The notes below the pieces were generated by a model, which ran no database searches, was not told the origin of the DNA, and saw nothing but the letters and a program-made list of their open reading frames with translations. Positions 27,502 through 36,512 of a stretch of DNA of 64,000 bases are shown here, piece after piece; the stretch's first letter is position 1, and each line of letters opens with the position of its first letter. The position numbers were made by a program, and so were the translations under genes. The stretch is from positions 5,212,001-5,276,000 of the forward strand of contig NC_019745.1 of NCBI RefSeq assembly GCF_000317555.1, in the 5' to 3' direction. This DNA comes from Gloeocapsa sp. PCC 7428. GTDB taxonomy: Bacteria; Cyanobacteriota; Cyanobacteriia; Cyanobacteriales; Chroococcidiopsidaceae.

Positions 27502-28518
27502 TCAACTCATAATTTGTGACTTAACGACTTTATCTAAGCGAGTAACATGATACTGCTTCACTTCCCACAGCGGTTGGTCTTTTCCTGAAGTCCACATCGT
27601 TTTAACCGTGCCTTTCGCTTCAATTCGGGCTTCGTACGCACCAGAATGACCATCAACTGAGGTAAAATCGATGCGAACCTCTGCCCAGTCAGGATAGTCT
27701 TCGTCTGAAAGGTCGATTGCTAATGTTTTTCCGGTCTTAAGGTAGTTAATCCAGTCCCAGCCTTCTTGCATCCAGATCTCGCGTTCAGCAATTTGTTCAG
27801 CCCAACTTATTCCAGCCCAGCCAACATAGAAAGGACAAAGTTCAGCAACTGAACCATTACGCCGTACCAATAGCGGTAAAATTTCAGATTTCAGGCGTCC
27901 CCAGTAGCGTCCTTCTGGAAAGTCAACAAGCAGCGGCGCAAAGTTGTGTGGACCAAGATGACTACAGCGCCATACTCGCAATTGGTCACAATTAGCTGCA
28001 TATTCAGAACGCAACTGGCGATAAAGCGGATAGCCAAACCGACCGCAGGCAAGATCGTAGCTGCCATGCGTACACAGCATCATGTCTCGAATGTGGCTGG
28101 TTTGTTGTCGATAAGCATCAAATTGAGATAATTCATCGGGTTGTTTCAAAAGTGCGATCGCCAATGACATCATCTCTTCATGGGGAATCAAAAATTCCCG
28201 TTTCTCAAATCTGGCAAATTTCCTAGTTGGGCGTTGATAATGCAATACGCGAGTTTGATTAGTGTTGGAGTCGTTGTAATCGGGTGCGATCGCCATCACT
28301 CGAGCACGGATACCCTGCGTCAAGAGCAGGGCTTTCGTCATTGCATGAATGACACCGAGCTGGGGATGCTCATAGATAAAATTTTCTGACCAGGGTTCTG
28401 GCATTTCAAAAAAGAGGAAATGATCGTAGTTCCCAGCAGAGCCGATCGGATCTTCCCCATTGGCTTTGGAAACCTCGGAACAATATCGGCATTTTCTTAA
28501 AATATCGACTTGTGTCAT
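27502..28518 (-). CDS. Sucrase/ferredoxin-like family protein
   Basis: 338 residues. Matches the Suc_Fer-like family: N-terminal CRYCSEVSKANGEDPIGSA (about 10-28), and the thioredoxin-fold ferredoxin-like part with CTHGSYDLACGRFGYPLYRQ (about 147-166) and CSHLGPHNFAPLLVDFPEG (about 183-201). The Cys and His residues in these two segments probably bind an Fe-S centre. Family members are found with siderophore receptors in cyanobacteria, where a role in reducing ferric-siderophore is plausible but unproven. It lies between the FecB lipoprotein gene (65 bp upstream) and the ABC gene (199 bp downstream), all on the minus strand. Confidence 0.82.
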   Translation of the reverse strand: MTQVDILRKCRYCSEVSKANGEDPIGSAGNYDHFLFFEMPEPWSENFIYEHPQLGVIHAMTKALLLTQGIRARVMAIAPDYNDSNTNQTRVLHYQRPTRKFARFEKREFLIPHEEMMSLAIALLKQPDELSQFDAYRQQTSHIRDMMLCTHGSYDLACGRFGYPLYRQLRSEYAANCDQLRVWRCSHLGPHNFAPLLVDFPEGRYWGRLKSEILPLLVRRNGSVAELCPFYVGWAGISWAEQIAEREIWMQEGWDWINYLKTGKTLAIDLSDEDYPDWAEVRIDFTSVDGHSGAYEARIEAKGTVKTMWTSGKDQPLWEVKQYHVTRLDKVVKSQIMS

Positions 28519-28583
28519 GGCTAGCTATTGGGTATTGAGCATTAGTAATCAATTGTTTGCTATTGGCTACTGGCTGTAAATTT

Positions 28584-29603
28584 TCATCTTTTGAGTTCTC
28601 TTTCTGCTTCAACAAGATACTTAAACAAATCATCGACAATCGCATTCGCTTCTAAAATGCTGTCTCCAATCCAATAGCTGGGCACTTTATAAACTCTCCC
28701 CTGCTGAACAGCATGAAGTTGTAACCAGAGTGGATCATTTTTTAGCTGTTTTAAGGTCGATTGAGTTTCTTGATTAATTGCTGCACTATTGCTATAAGAC
28801 CAAATAAAAACAACATCTGCATCAATGTCTTGAATGCGCTCTCTTGAAACTATTGCGTTTCGATAGCGATCTTGTAAGGACGGATAGTTTAATCCTGCGT
28901 CTCGCAAAATAGTAGATGCAAATCCATCATTGGTATATAGCGCAAATCCTTCTGGATAAATTCGAGCGACTGAAACTTTGATCTGTTTCAGATTATCTCC
29001 CATCCGAGTTTTGAATTGCGTTACTCGAGCATCATAATCTGACATGATCTGCTCAGCTTTCTGGAGCTTTCCAAGCGCCTCAGCTTGTTTCATTAAGACA
29101 CGTTTCCAATCTTCGTTGGTTTGGTATTCAGCTAATATAGTAGGCGCAATTTGCGTTAATTGTTCATAGATTGCGCGCTGATATGAACTCCCCAAAATCA
29201 AGTCCGGATTCAATGTAAGAATCTTTTCAAGATTGGGGCTTCCAGCAGAGAAAATATGCTCAATGCCTGAAACTTTATCTTTTAGATAGGATGAAACGTG
29301 CGGATCAATCCAACTGCCGACAGGCACAATACCTAACGCTAAAGCATTTCCCACACTATCTAATGCGATCACTCGCTGCGGCATCAATGGAACACAGGTT
29401 TCGCCCATTGAATGGTGAACCATTCGGCAGTTCGATGAAGTTGCTGATGAGGTTAGGGATGAGCGATCAGAAGATGACGGATGAATACAAGCTGAAATGA
29501 GGCAGACGATACAGATAGCGAGTATGAACAAGCTAAGAGGGAACCGTCTTGAACAATACTTAAGGAAAACATTGCAGCTTCTCCATCGTGATTGGCTCAA
29601 CAT
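28584..29603 (-). CDS. Iron-siderophore ABC substrate-binding lipoprotein (FecB type)
   Basis: 339 residues. The N-terminus has a hydrophobic segment ending in the lipobox L-I-S-A-C (Cys39), so it should be a lipoprotein facing the periplasm. The mature part is a class III binding protein: PQRVIALDSVGNALALGIVPVG near 75, LTLNPDLILGSSYQ near 130, and DADVVFIWSYS near 255. It would take ferric-siderophore from the TonB receptor to an inner-membrane transporter. ATG 29603 lies nine bases after the receptor stop codon, so the two are co-transcribed. Confidence 0.92.
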   Translation of the reverse strand: MLSQSRWRSCNVFLKYCSRRFPLSLFILAICIVCLISACIHPSSSDRSSLTSSATSSNCRMVHHSMGETCVPLMPQRVIALDSVGNALALGIVPVGSWIDPHVSSYLKDKVSGIEHIFSAGSPNLEKILTLNPDLILGSSYQRAIYEQLTQIAPTILAEYQTNEDWKRVLMKQAEALGKLQKAEQIMSDYDARVTQFKTRMGDNLKQIKVSVARIYPEGFALYTNDGFASTILRDAGLNYPSLQDRYRNAIVSRERIQDIDADVVFIWSYSNSAAINQETQSTLKQLKNDPLWLQLHAVQQGRVYKVPSYWIGDSILEANAIVDDLFKYLVEAERELKR

Positions 29604-29612
29604 CTTTAAATA

Positions 29613-32177
29613 CTAAAACTCCACTGATATTGTTCCTAGAATCGTGAACGGTGAACCAGGATTAATCGCTGTTCTAAAGGCAGCAGATTCAATGTAATTG
29701 ACATCAAATAGGTTTTTAACATTGATTGCCGCTCGCCAATTATTTCTTCGATAAAAAAGACTAGCATCTGTGCGGACATAACTAGGAACTTGAAACGAGT
29801 TATCAACATCACCCTGGCGTTCACCGACAAAGAATAGCCCTAGACCAAAGCCTAATCCCTGTAAATCACCGGACTGGATCTCGTAAGTACTCCATAGACT
29901 CGCTGCATTCTCTGGCACGCCAAATAACTGATTACCCTCGCGTGGGCTATTATCTCTAGTGATTTCAGCATCCGTATGGGCATAAGACGCAATCACATTC
30001 CAACCAGGAAGAATTTCTCCAATCACATCGAATTCTACTCCCTGGCTTCGTTGCTCTCCAATTGCAATACTAAAATCCGGATTATCTGGATCGGTTGCAG
30101 CTACATTACTCCGAGTTAAATGGTAGGCTGCCAAGTTAGTAATGAGTCTGCCATCAAACCACTCACCCCGCATACCAATTTCATATTGTGTCCCTCGCAC
30201 AGGTTCAAGAATAGAGCCATCAACCGTTCTGCCAGAATTAGGCGCAAACGACTGGCTAAAGCTGGCATAGAGAGACAATGGCTCAATGGGTTGATAAACA
30301 ATACCGATTCGTGGTGTAAATGCTTCATCTTGTTGCTGAGACTCACTCTCGCCAAAGCTGCCTCCCAGTTTAGTTCGTTGATCTACGATATCGAATCGAC
30401 CACCTACGAGTAACTTCAAGTTATCAAGGAGCGTAACTTGATCTTGGAGATAGATTCCCAGTAGATCGATTTGTTCGTTGAATATTCCGGCTTCGGTTGG
30501 AAATTCGTCTTGTTGGGGACGAGCCGCAGTGCCATAGTTTGGATCAAAAATATTGATGCTGAGGGCATCTGTGCTAAATGCTTCAGAATCGTATGCCTGC
30601 CGTTCTAGATCAACTCCAAATAGCAACGTATGTCCAATTGAACCAGTAGAAAATTCACCGATAACATTGGTTTGCAGGGTATACCCATTGACGAAATATT
30701 CCTGATCTTCCCAAGTTCTAGTCAGAATACCTGTGCCTTCATCAAAACTGTTTGGTTCAGCCCTGCGATTTGGTTGATAAGCATCTGTAAACCGAAATGC
30801 ATTCCGAATTGTCCAATCCTCGCTCAGCCGATGCTCTAGACGATAGCCGATAGAGAACTCTTCGTTTCTAGCGATATCATCTGGTTCCCCTAAAATCCGA
30901 TCAAATGGAATATTCACAATATCATCACCGATAGCAAGTAGCCCTCGATCGAAAGGGCGCTCATCGTTGAGATACTCCAACTCCAGGATTAAATCTGTGC
31001 GATCGCCAATTCGCCATAAAATCACTGGAGCAACAAAAACACGCTCAATTTCCTGATCAAAGTCACGAAACCCATCGCCTCGCTCATATGCCAGGTTTAA
31101 TCGATAAAGCAAGGTTCGATCTGTGTTCAACGGACCCGATAAATCAATTGTGGGGCGAACAAACCCAAAACTTCCCACTTGTAGCTCGGCTAAGTAAAAC
31201 GGTTCTTCCAGAGGCTGTTCGGTAATGATGTTGATCAGTCCACCTGGTTCGATTGCACCGCCAAAGATCGCAGAAGCTGGACCTTTGAGAATTTCTATTC
31301 GATCAATATTGGCAGGATCTCGTACTCCGTTGAAGTTTGAGTTGAATCGAAATCCGTCTCGCAAGGTACTACCTAGTTGGAATCCCTGTTGAAACCCTCG
31401 AATAATAAACCGATCCTGGGTATTTGCAAATGTATTTCCTTCAACGACTCCGCTGACGTTACGAGTTGCTTCTTGCAGATTAGTCACTGCCTGATCCTCT
31501 AAAACTTGGCGCGGCACCACTTGAATAGATTGAGGAATGTCTCTGAGCGGTGTATCGGTTCTCGTTGCAGTTGTAGCATCGCTGGGGAAATAGCTATTTT
31601 GCGCTCCTGTCACCACGACTTGAATGGCATCTTCATCTTGTGCCACGTCTGTTTCAGTTCCTGGGGCTACACTCAGCAGCAAACGTTGCGCTTCCATCCT
31701 CACTTCTGTTGTCGGGGGTGCATTCGCCCCAGTAATTGCGACACGAACACGGTTATTCGGCAATCTGGTGACTGAAACCAACGCTATTCCCTCTGCTGGA
31801 CTAGTTTGCTGGAACTCGTCACCCTCCGGTAACGCCAGAACCGCATTGGGAATCTCGACAATCAAGGTATTGTCTACGACAGAAGTTGATGGTTCAGACA
31901 ATTGCCCGTCTGCGGTTTCTAAAATGACCTCAACACCCGCATCGGTTGCACTTAGCCGAATTCCGGTAATTGGCACAATTGTGGTTTGAGCGATTTGATC
32001 GCGCCATTCGTCTAACGTTGTTGCAGGTTGTTCAAATTCATTGAGTGCAAGAACTTCTTGAGATGACGTTGAGTCCTGATACTGGGTTTCTACCGCTTCA
32101 CTTGCCCAGCTTGGAGAAACAATAAGGATTGAAAAGGCACTCGCGATCCAAATGAGTTGATACTGTTGACTTCGCAT
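29613..32177 (-). CDS. TonB-dependent siderophore receptor with AMIN domain
   Basis: 854 residues from ATG 32177, chosen because MRSQQYQLIWIASAFSILI then SPSWASEA is a proper signal peptide; the open frame extends 36 codons further without one. Domains: an AMIN domain (about 60-160) typical of cyanobacterial receptors, a TonB box region and plug (about 195-310, DTPLRDIPQSIQVVPRQVL and RFIIRGFQQ), then a 22-strand-type barrel to the terminal Phe (ILGTISVEF), which is the outer-membrane assembly signal. Imports a ferric siderophore of unknown type. Upstream are AraC-type direct repeats. The downstream lipoprotein gene is coupled. Confidence 0.95.
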   Translation of the reverse strand: MRSQQYQLIWIASAFSILIVSPSWASEAVETQYQDSTSSQEVLALNEFEQPATTLDEWRDQIAQTTIVPITGIRLSATDAGVEVILETADGQLSEPSTSVVDNTLIVEIPNAVLALPEGDEFQQTSPAEGIALVSVTRLPNNRVRVAITGANAPPTTEVRMEAQRLLLSVAPGTETDVAQDEDAIQVVVTGAQNSYFPSDATTATRTDTPLRDIPQSIQVVPRQVLEDQAVTNLQEATRNVSGVVEGNTFANTQDRFIIRGFQQGFQLGSTLRDGFRFNSNFNGVRDPANIDRIEILKGPASAIFGGAIEPGGLINIITEQPLEEPFYLAELQVGSFGFVRPTIDLSGPLNTDRTLLYRLNLAYERGDGFRDFDQEIERVFVAPVILWRIGDRTDLILELEYLNDERPFDRGLLAIGDDIVNIPFDRILGEPDDIARNEEFSIGYRLEHRLSEDWTIRNAFRFTDAYQPNRRAEPNSFDEGTGILTRTWEDQEYFVNGYTLQTNVIGEFSTGSIGHTLLFGVDLERQAYDSEAFSTDALSINIFDPNYGTAARPQQDEFPTEAGIFNEQIDLLGIYLQDQVTLLDNLKLLVGGRFDIVDQRTKLGGSFGESESQQQDEAFTPRIGIVYQPIEPLSLYASFSQSFAPNSGRTVDGSILEPVRGTQYEIGMRGEWFDGRLITNLAAYHLTRSNVAATDPDNPDFSIAIGEQRSQGVEFDVIGEILPGWNVIASYAHTDAEITRDNSPREGNQLFGVPENAASLWSTYEIQSGDLQGLGFGLGLFFVGERQGDVDNSFQVPSYVRTDASLFYRRNNWRAAINVKNLFDVNYIESAAFRTAINPGSPFTILGTISVEF

Positions 32178-32222
32178 TGCTCCACACACCTTGAAGGAGT
32201 AAGAATACCTCTTCTTAGTTGA

Positions 32223-32244
32223 TAATCTTTTGCAAACAAGATTA
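32223..32244. promoter_or_regulatory. Inverted repeat in the receptor leader
   Basis: A perfect 7-8-7 inverted repeat, TAATCTT - TTGCAAAC - AAGATTA, 46-67 bp upstream of the receptor ATG. Symmetry and spacing fit a dimeric repressor such as Fur, but it is not a canonical Fur box. Could alternatively form a leader hairpin. Confidence 0.45.
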
Positions 32245-32285
32245 CAGGATGTGGACAGGCAATGCGCGATCGCAAATTGTTCCAA

Positions 32286-32320
32286 CAGGACTTTTTTTTA
32301 TTTCAGCCGGACTTTTTATA
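32286..32320 (-). promoter_or_regulatory. Direct-repeat operator, candidate AraC/PchR site
   Basis: Read on the minus strand, AAAAAGTCCGGCTG and AAAAAGTCCTGTTG occur as direct repeats whose GGACTTTTT cores are 21 bp apart (32288 and 32309), i.e. two helical turns. This is the geometry expected for two AraC-family monomers bound to one face, and the AraC/PchR-type gene lies 640 bp upstream. The site is about 110 bp before the receptor start. Confidence 0.6.
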
Positions 32321-32344
32321 GCATCGCTTCCAATCAAAGGTTTC

Positions 32345-32914
32345 TCAAGCAAAAAAGCGCGCGATCGCACAACAAAAATTAGGTAACAATGGCGAAGTGA
32401 TTTCATCGCCAACCAATAGCGTCATCACCAACGTCAACTGCGCATTATCTCGGCGATAAACTTCTACCTGCTTTAAACGCCAATCGGCAATCCAATATTC
32501 CTGAACTCCCTGAATCGAATAAAGTTTTAGTTTTGCTTCTCTATCTCGACGTTCATTCGTGACTCCTGGTGACAGCACCTCCACAACTAACTCAGGTGCG
32601 CCTGTCAAATGACCTGCCTCATCAAGCAACACAGCAAGGCGATCGCTACTAATCCACACGACATCCGGAATTACACTATCTGTCTCAGTAAAAATGATTC
32701 CAGGTGTTGGCACTGCTTTACCTTGTTTAGTAGATTGTGACCATGTACGTAATTCTGCATGAATATTGCCTGCTGTATCCTGATGTCCCCAATGCGGTGC
32801 TCTCGTCACAAATAGTTCCCCATCGATGATTTCGTAGCGCTTCCACTCATCTGCTGCTAGCAGATCGACATCAGCGATCGTCCACCGCACTTGCCCAGTT
32901 GCTGTTTGAGTCAT
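32345..32914 (-). CDS. Uma2 family endonuclease
   Basis: 189 residues, complete. Seen: WKRYEIIDGELFVTRAPHWGHQ near 24, a strand VIPDVVWISSDR near 76, APELVVEVLSPGVTNERRDR near 105 (predicted catalytic D/E region) and GVQEYWIADW near 137. It sits between the AraC regulator and the receptor, all on the minus strand, and so interrupts the iron island. Role unknown. Confidence 0.9.
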   Translation of the reverse strand: MTQTATGQVRWTIADVDLLAADEWKRYEIIDGELFVTRAPHWGHQDTAGNIHAELRTWSQSTKQGKAVPTPGIIFTETDSVIPDVVWISSDRLAVLLDEAGHLTGAPELVVEVLSPGVTNERRDREAKLKLYSIQGVQEYWIADWRLKQVEVYRRDNAQLTLVMTLLVGDEITSPLLPNFCCAIARFFA

Positions 32915-32959
32915 TGTGCTACTCCTGATGCTGTTATCATCTAGCTTTAGTATACGCAG

Positions 32960-33961
32960 TTACTGCTTTACTCCTCGTTGTAACGCTTTGGGATTCACAC
33001 CAAATGTTTTCTTAAATGCTGCATTAAACGAACTCTGACTGGCGTAACCGACTAATCGCGCTGTTTCTTTAACATTCATCTGCCCTGCAATAAGTAACTG
33101 TTGTGCTTGCTGCATTCGGCGATCGTGCAAATAGCCAAAAACTGTTGTACCAAACACTTGACGAAAACCCTGCTTCAACTTGCGGTCATTCAAACCAACT
33201 TGCCGCGCTAATTCCAACAATGAAGGCGGTTGCCTTAAGTTACAGGTTAAAAGATCCTTTGCTCGATAAAGACAATCAATATCACTAGAAGAAAGACTAC
33301 ATATTTTCGGTGTTTTGTCAAGTTTAGATGCTTGGGTTAACCACAAAATGAGTAATTCTAATGCTTTACTTTCTAAATAATACTGACGCGTCCATCCCTG
33401 ATAAGGGCAATTTAAGATCTGTTGTAGCGCTATATGCATTTCAGGGGTAGTTGTTTCCAGGCGATAGAAAGGTGGTAATTCTTGTTCTTCAGCGAGTAGT
33501 CTTAGTTCTTTGGGCAAGGTAGTAACGGAATCATGGCTCATTGTCCGCAGCGCTTCTGTTGTAATGCCCACTCGGATTTTAATAATGCGATCGCCCGCCG
33601 ACCAATCTTCAGTTTCTCTGCCTTCAGGCATAAATTCTATGTGGTTTTTTCCAGGCACTTCAAAAATGTAGTCCGTTAATGCATGGTGAATCGTTCTCAC
33701 CGTTCCCGAAACGACAAAGCTGATACAAAGACTATTTGGGTAAGTATAATAAGATTGGCTATCTAAAGTGACATCTTGCCACAGTTGATAATCGCAAATA
33801 ATTAAGTACAATCCATTGCGTAGCGGAATATAGCGATCATTTCCCCTACCAAATTGCCCAGAAAATTTGCAGACTTGTTCAGAGAAATCGGATGGCGCGA
33901 TCGCTGTTGTCTCTTCTTGCCACAATTCACCCCAATCTGCATCTGAAAGTATTAAACGCAT
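32960..33961 (-). CDS. AraC family regulator, PchR type
   Basis: 333 residues from ATG 33961 (the TTG one codon earlier is unlikely). The N-terminal 210 residues are a sensor domain; MRLILSDADWGELW is the opening often seen in cyanobacterial PchR-like regulators next to siderophore receptors. The C-terminal pair of helix-turn-helix motifs is clear: PPSLLELARQVGLNDRKLKQ near 235 and KETARLVGYASQSSFNAAFKK then FGVNPK near 285-315. Probably activates the receptor operon when the ferric siderophore is bound, through the direct repeats at 32286-32320. Ligand unknown. Confidence 0.9.
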   Translation of the reverse strand: MRLILSDADWGELWQEETTAIAPSDFSEQVCKFSGQFGRGNDRYIPLRNGLYLIICDYQLWQDVTLDSQSYYTYPNSLCISFVVSGTVRTIHHALTDYIFEVPGKNHIEFMPEGRETEDWSAGDRIIKIRVGITTEALRTMSHDSVTTLPKELRLLAEEQELPPFYRLETTTPEMHIALQQILNCPYQGWTRQYYLESKALELLILWLTQASKLDKTPKICSLSSSDIDCLYRAKDLLTCNLRQPPSLLELARQVGLNDRKLKQGFRQVFGTTVFGYLHDRRMQQAQQLLIAGQMNVKETARLVGYASQSSFNAAFKKTFGVNPKALQRGVKQ

Positions 33962-34080
33962 CAAGCGATCTCCAACAAAATCAAGATAAGTCTTCAGCTA
34001 GCCAAAGAATTCTTATTATGATAAACGCTAATTATTTGCATTAACTCCTGATAATACGTCAGAAAAGAGCTAGTTTTATG

Positions 34081-34132
34081 AGTCCGCGTAAGTGGACTTA
34101 GTTTTTCAGCCGCGACTTTAGTCGCCAGGCTA
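34081..34132. repeat. Dispersed double-hairpin repeat, copy C
   Basis: AGTCCGC-GTAA-GTGGACT forms the first hairpin and GCGACTTTAGTCGC the second. The end of the element (GGCTAC) overlaps the stop codon of the minus-strand ABC gene at 34130-34132, which therefore takes its TAG from the repeat. See copies at 17057-17106 and 42845-42895. Confidence 0.75.
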
Positions 34133-35908
34133 CACCAAAAAATCTGTAGTTCCTGCCTTTAATAATCGAGAAAAATGCGAATGCGGGTTATCGAGTAAAC
34201 TTTGGCGATCGCCGTACTCTAGGATGCGTCCTCGATCCAAAATCAAGATTTGATCGGCGCGCTGTACCGTTTGTAAACGATGGGCAATGATAATTCCTGT
34301 ACAGCGGTTGAGTAATCTATCGACAGCTTGTTCAATTAAGTGTTCGGTGATCGGATCGAGGCGAGAAGATGCTTCATCAAGAATGACTAAACCAGGGTTT
34401 TTGAGAAAAACGCGGGCAAAAGTAAGTAGTTGTGCTTGTCCTGCGGAGAGTCCACCGCTATTAGAATCTAGTTGAGTATCAAGCTCATCAGGAAGCGATC
34501 GCAGCCAAGTTCCAAGTCCTAATAGTTCTAGCGTCTGCCGAATTTGAGCGTCGGAAATTGTAGAATCAAAAAAGGTGAGATTATCACGCACACTCGCTTG
34601 GAAAAGTTGCACATCTTGCGTGACTAAACCAACACGTTGTCGTAGTGTTGTAAGTGGTGTTTGGGCGATCGCCACATCCCCCAAACGAATGCAACCTAAT
34701 TGCGTATCGTAAAACCGTAATAACAGCCGCGCTAATGTGGTTTTACCGCTACCTGTGCGCCCTAACAAACCCAGAATTTGACCCGCAGGAAGGTAAAACG
34801 AGATGTCATGGAGTGTCCACTCTTGAGGCGTGAGGTAATTTGAAGGTGTTTGCTGTGCTAATTCGTAAGTAAACCAAACCTGTTCGCACCCTACCGATAG
34901 CGCGCCTTGGGGAAGAGGGCGATCGCCTCCTGCACTTAATCGCGACTGTACTTGCAAAAGTTCGCGGATGCGGTGAATACTCGCTTCGACTTGTTGCAAT
35001 TCTTCAAGTTCTTCGCGAATGCGTTCGATTGGTTGATTGAGTAAGTTAGTGTAGTGAAAAATCAGGTAAGCACTGCCGATAGTGATTGCGTTTTGATTCC
35101 ATAGATACGCACTTACTGCGAGGGCGATCGCATTTCCAATGGTGAATAAACCAACCGACGTAGACCAGAGGATCGTACTTGTAAAGCGAGCTTTTTGGTA
35201 GACTGGTAGCCAGCGCTGCAAAATTTGATGGAAACGCCGCATCACATAACTAACAGCACCATTAGCGCGAATATCTTCTCTTCCGACTAAGTGTTCTCCA
35301 ATAAAGCCAAAGAATTCTGCACTAATTTGCAAATAAGTTGTCCAGGGTGCTACTGCAAAAGAATGTAAACTTAACAATATTGTCAAGGCAACGAGCGAAA
35401 ATAGCGTTAAGCTTACGCCTGCTAACCAATTCTCGAAAAACAGTGCGACTAAAATACCTACTAAGAGGATGCCATTACCTAATGTATGAATTGCTAATTG
35501 CGAAAAGAAGCGCGACAAAACATTCACATCACCATCCACTCTTTCTAATAACTCACCCGATGTGCGTGATTTATAGAACGATAAATCTAATTGAATGCAG
35601 TGTTCTACAATATCTGCTCTAAGCGCGTTAGTCGCAGTCCAAGCAACGTTTTCGCCTAGATAAGTCGCAACAACTGATAATAACTGCGTTAAGAATGCAG
35701 CACCAATGAAAAGTAATGCAGCAATAAATAAAACTTGCCCAGATGCACCAGCAATTGAAGTATCAATAAAATAGCCTAGAATTTGCGGACTCAGAACTTG
35801 TAAGCCAATACTTGTCAGCAATGCAACCGCAAACAACGCAACGCGCCCTTGCTGCGGCTTTAAGTAGCCACCTAGTAGCTTGGCATACTGCTTAATAGGA
35901 ACATTCAT
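34130..35908 (-). CDS. ABC half-transporter (exporter fold), catalytic-site subunit
   Basis: 592 residues: a six-helix membrane domain (about 20-310) and an ATPase domain with Walker A GLLGRTGSGKTTLARL, Walker B LVILDEASSRLD (catalytic Glu present), H-loop IIAHRL, but the signature is LSAGQAQLLTFARV, not LSGGQ. Together with the 605-residue protein at 25485-27302 (Asp for Glu in Walker B, normal signature) the two deviations fall in the same composite site, as in heterodimeric exporters. It flanks the iron island on its upstream side. Its stop codon lies in a dispersed repeat. Confidence 0.88.
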   Translation of the reverse strand: MNVPIKQYAKLLGGYLKPQQGRVALFAVALLTSIGLQVLSPQILGYFIDTSIAGASGQVLFIAALLFIGAAFLTQLLSVVATYLGENVAWTATNALRADIVEHCIQLDLSFYKSRTSGELLERVDGDVNVLSRFFSQLAIHTLGNGILLVGILVALFFENWLAGVSLTLFSLVALTILLSLHSFAVAPWTTYLQISAEFFGFIGEHLVGREDIRANGAVSYVMRRFHQILQRWLPVYQKARFTSTILWSTSVGLFTIGNAIALAVSAYLWNQNAITIGSAYLIFHYTNLLNQPIERIREELEELQQVEASIHRIRELLQVQSRLSAGGDRPLPQGALSVGCEQVWFTYELAQQTPSNYLTPQEWTLHDISFYLPAGQILGLLGRTGSGKTTLARLLLRFYDTQLGCIRLGDVAIAQTPLTTLRQRVGLVTQDVQLFQASVRDNLTFFDSTISDAQIRQTLELLGLGTWLRSLPDELDTQLDSNSGGLSAGQAQLLTFARVFLKNPGLVILDEASSRLDPITEHLIEQAVDRLLNRCTGIIIAHRLQTVQRADQILILDRGRILEYGDRQSLLDNPHSHFSRLLKAGTTDFLV

Positions 35909-35966
35909 GTAAGTGTATATTAGTAGCTATTAGCTTTTGTCAAGCTAACTGTTTTATTACCATCGA

Positions 35967-36383
35967 TTACCGAAATACATACTTTTCGGCAACTTTCCAG
36001 TAACGAGAAAAACGCTTAAGGTCGATATAGCCGTCGTAGTTTAAGAAGGGTTCGATAGCTAGCACTTCTAATGACATCGATTTTTCAATTTCATCACAAA
36101 TCGCATCAAAGCGCGGGCTAGGGCTTTCGGCGGTGACAACAAGGTTAGCATTGTGTTCTTGCGCAAACGCCATCACTTCGGTAGCGACATCGCCGCGCCG
36201 GATGGTTACGGGTAATTCGAGTAAGCACTCGTAGATAAAAGTTAGGCGTTTGAGGCTTAATTGCCATTCTGCAATCAGGGCGTCATCCCAAACCCAAATC
36301 GCTGGTGCATTTGCGTAAGCTTTAAGCGCAGGATTGTATGGACTGAGACAATCACCGTGTACCCAAATAATCGGTTGATTCAT
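35967..36383 (-). CDS. Photolyase N-terminal (alpha/beta) domain protein, stand-alone
   Basis: 138 residues. The opening IIWVHGDCLSPYNPALKAY parallels the photolyase start (W-x-R-x-D-L-R-x-x-D-N-P-A-L), WVWDD follows near 32, and SLKRLTFIYECLLEL then IRRGD plus the EHNANLVVTAESPSPRFD strand continue the antenna-domain Rossmann-like fold. The protein stops where photolyases continue into the FAD domain. That half is encoded 2.6 kb upstream on the same strand (38960-39820). The two probably form one split flavoprotein; DNA repair versus signalling cannot be decided. Confidence 0.68.
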   Translation of the reverse strand: MNQPIIWVHGDCLSPYNPALKAYANAPAIWVWDDALIAEWQLSLKRLTFIYECLLELPVTIRRGDVATEVMAFAQEHNANLVVTAESPSPRFDAICDEIEKSMSLEVLAIEPFLNYDGYIDLKRFSRYWKVAEKYVFR

Positions 36384-36512
36384 TCAAATTCTGAAAGAGT
36401 ATTTGTAGTAGCTAGAAAATTATGCCATTAGCTGCTATTGAATAGATGATGCTTAAAAACGTATTTTTTTGCTTTAGTAGACGAGAATTTCGCTACATTT
36501 ACTTCAATCCTA

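Noticed and set aside
31506-31989. Plus-strand open frames opposite the TonB receptor
   Set aside because: Antisense shadows of the AMIN/plug region; the receptor frame shows the clear domain logic.
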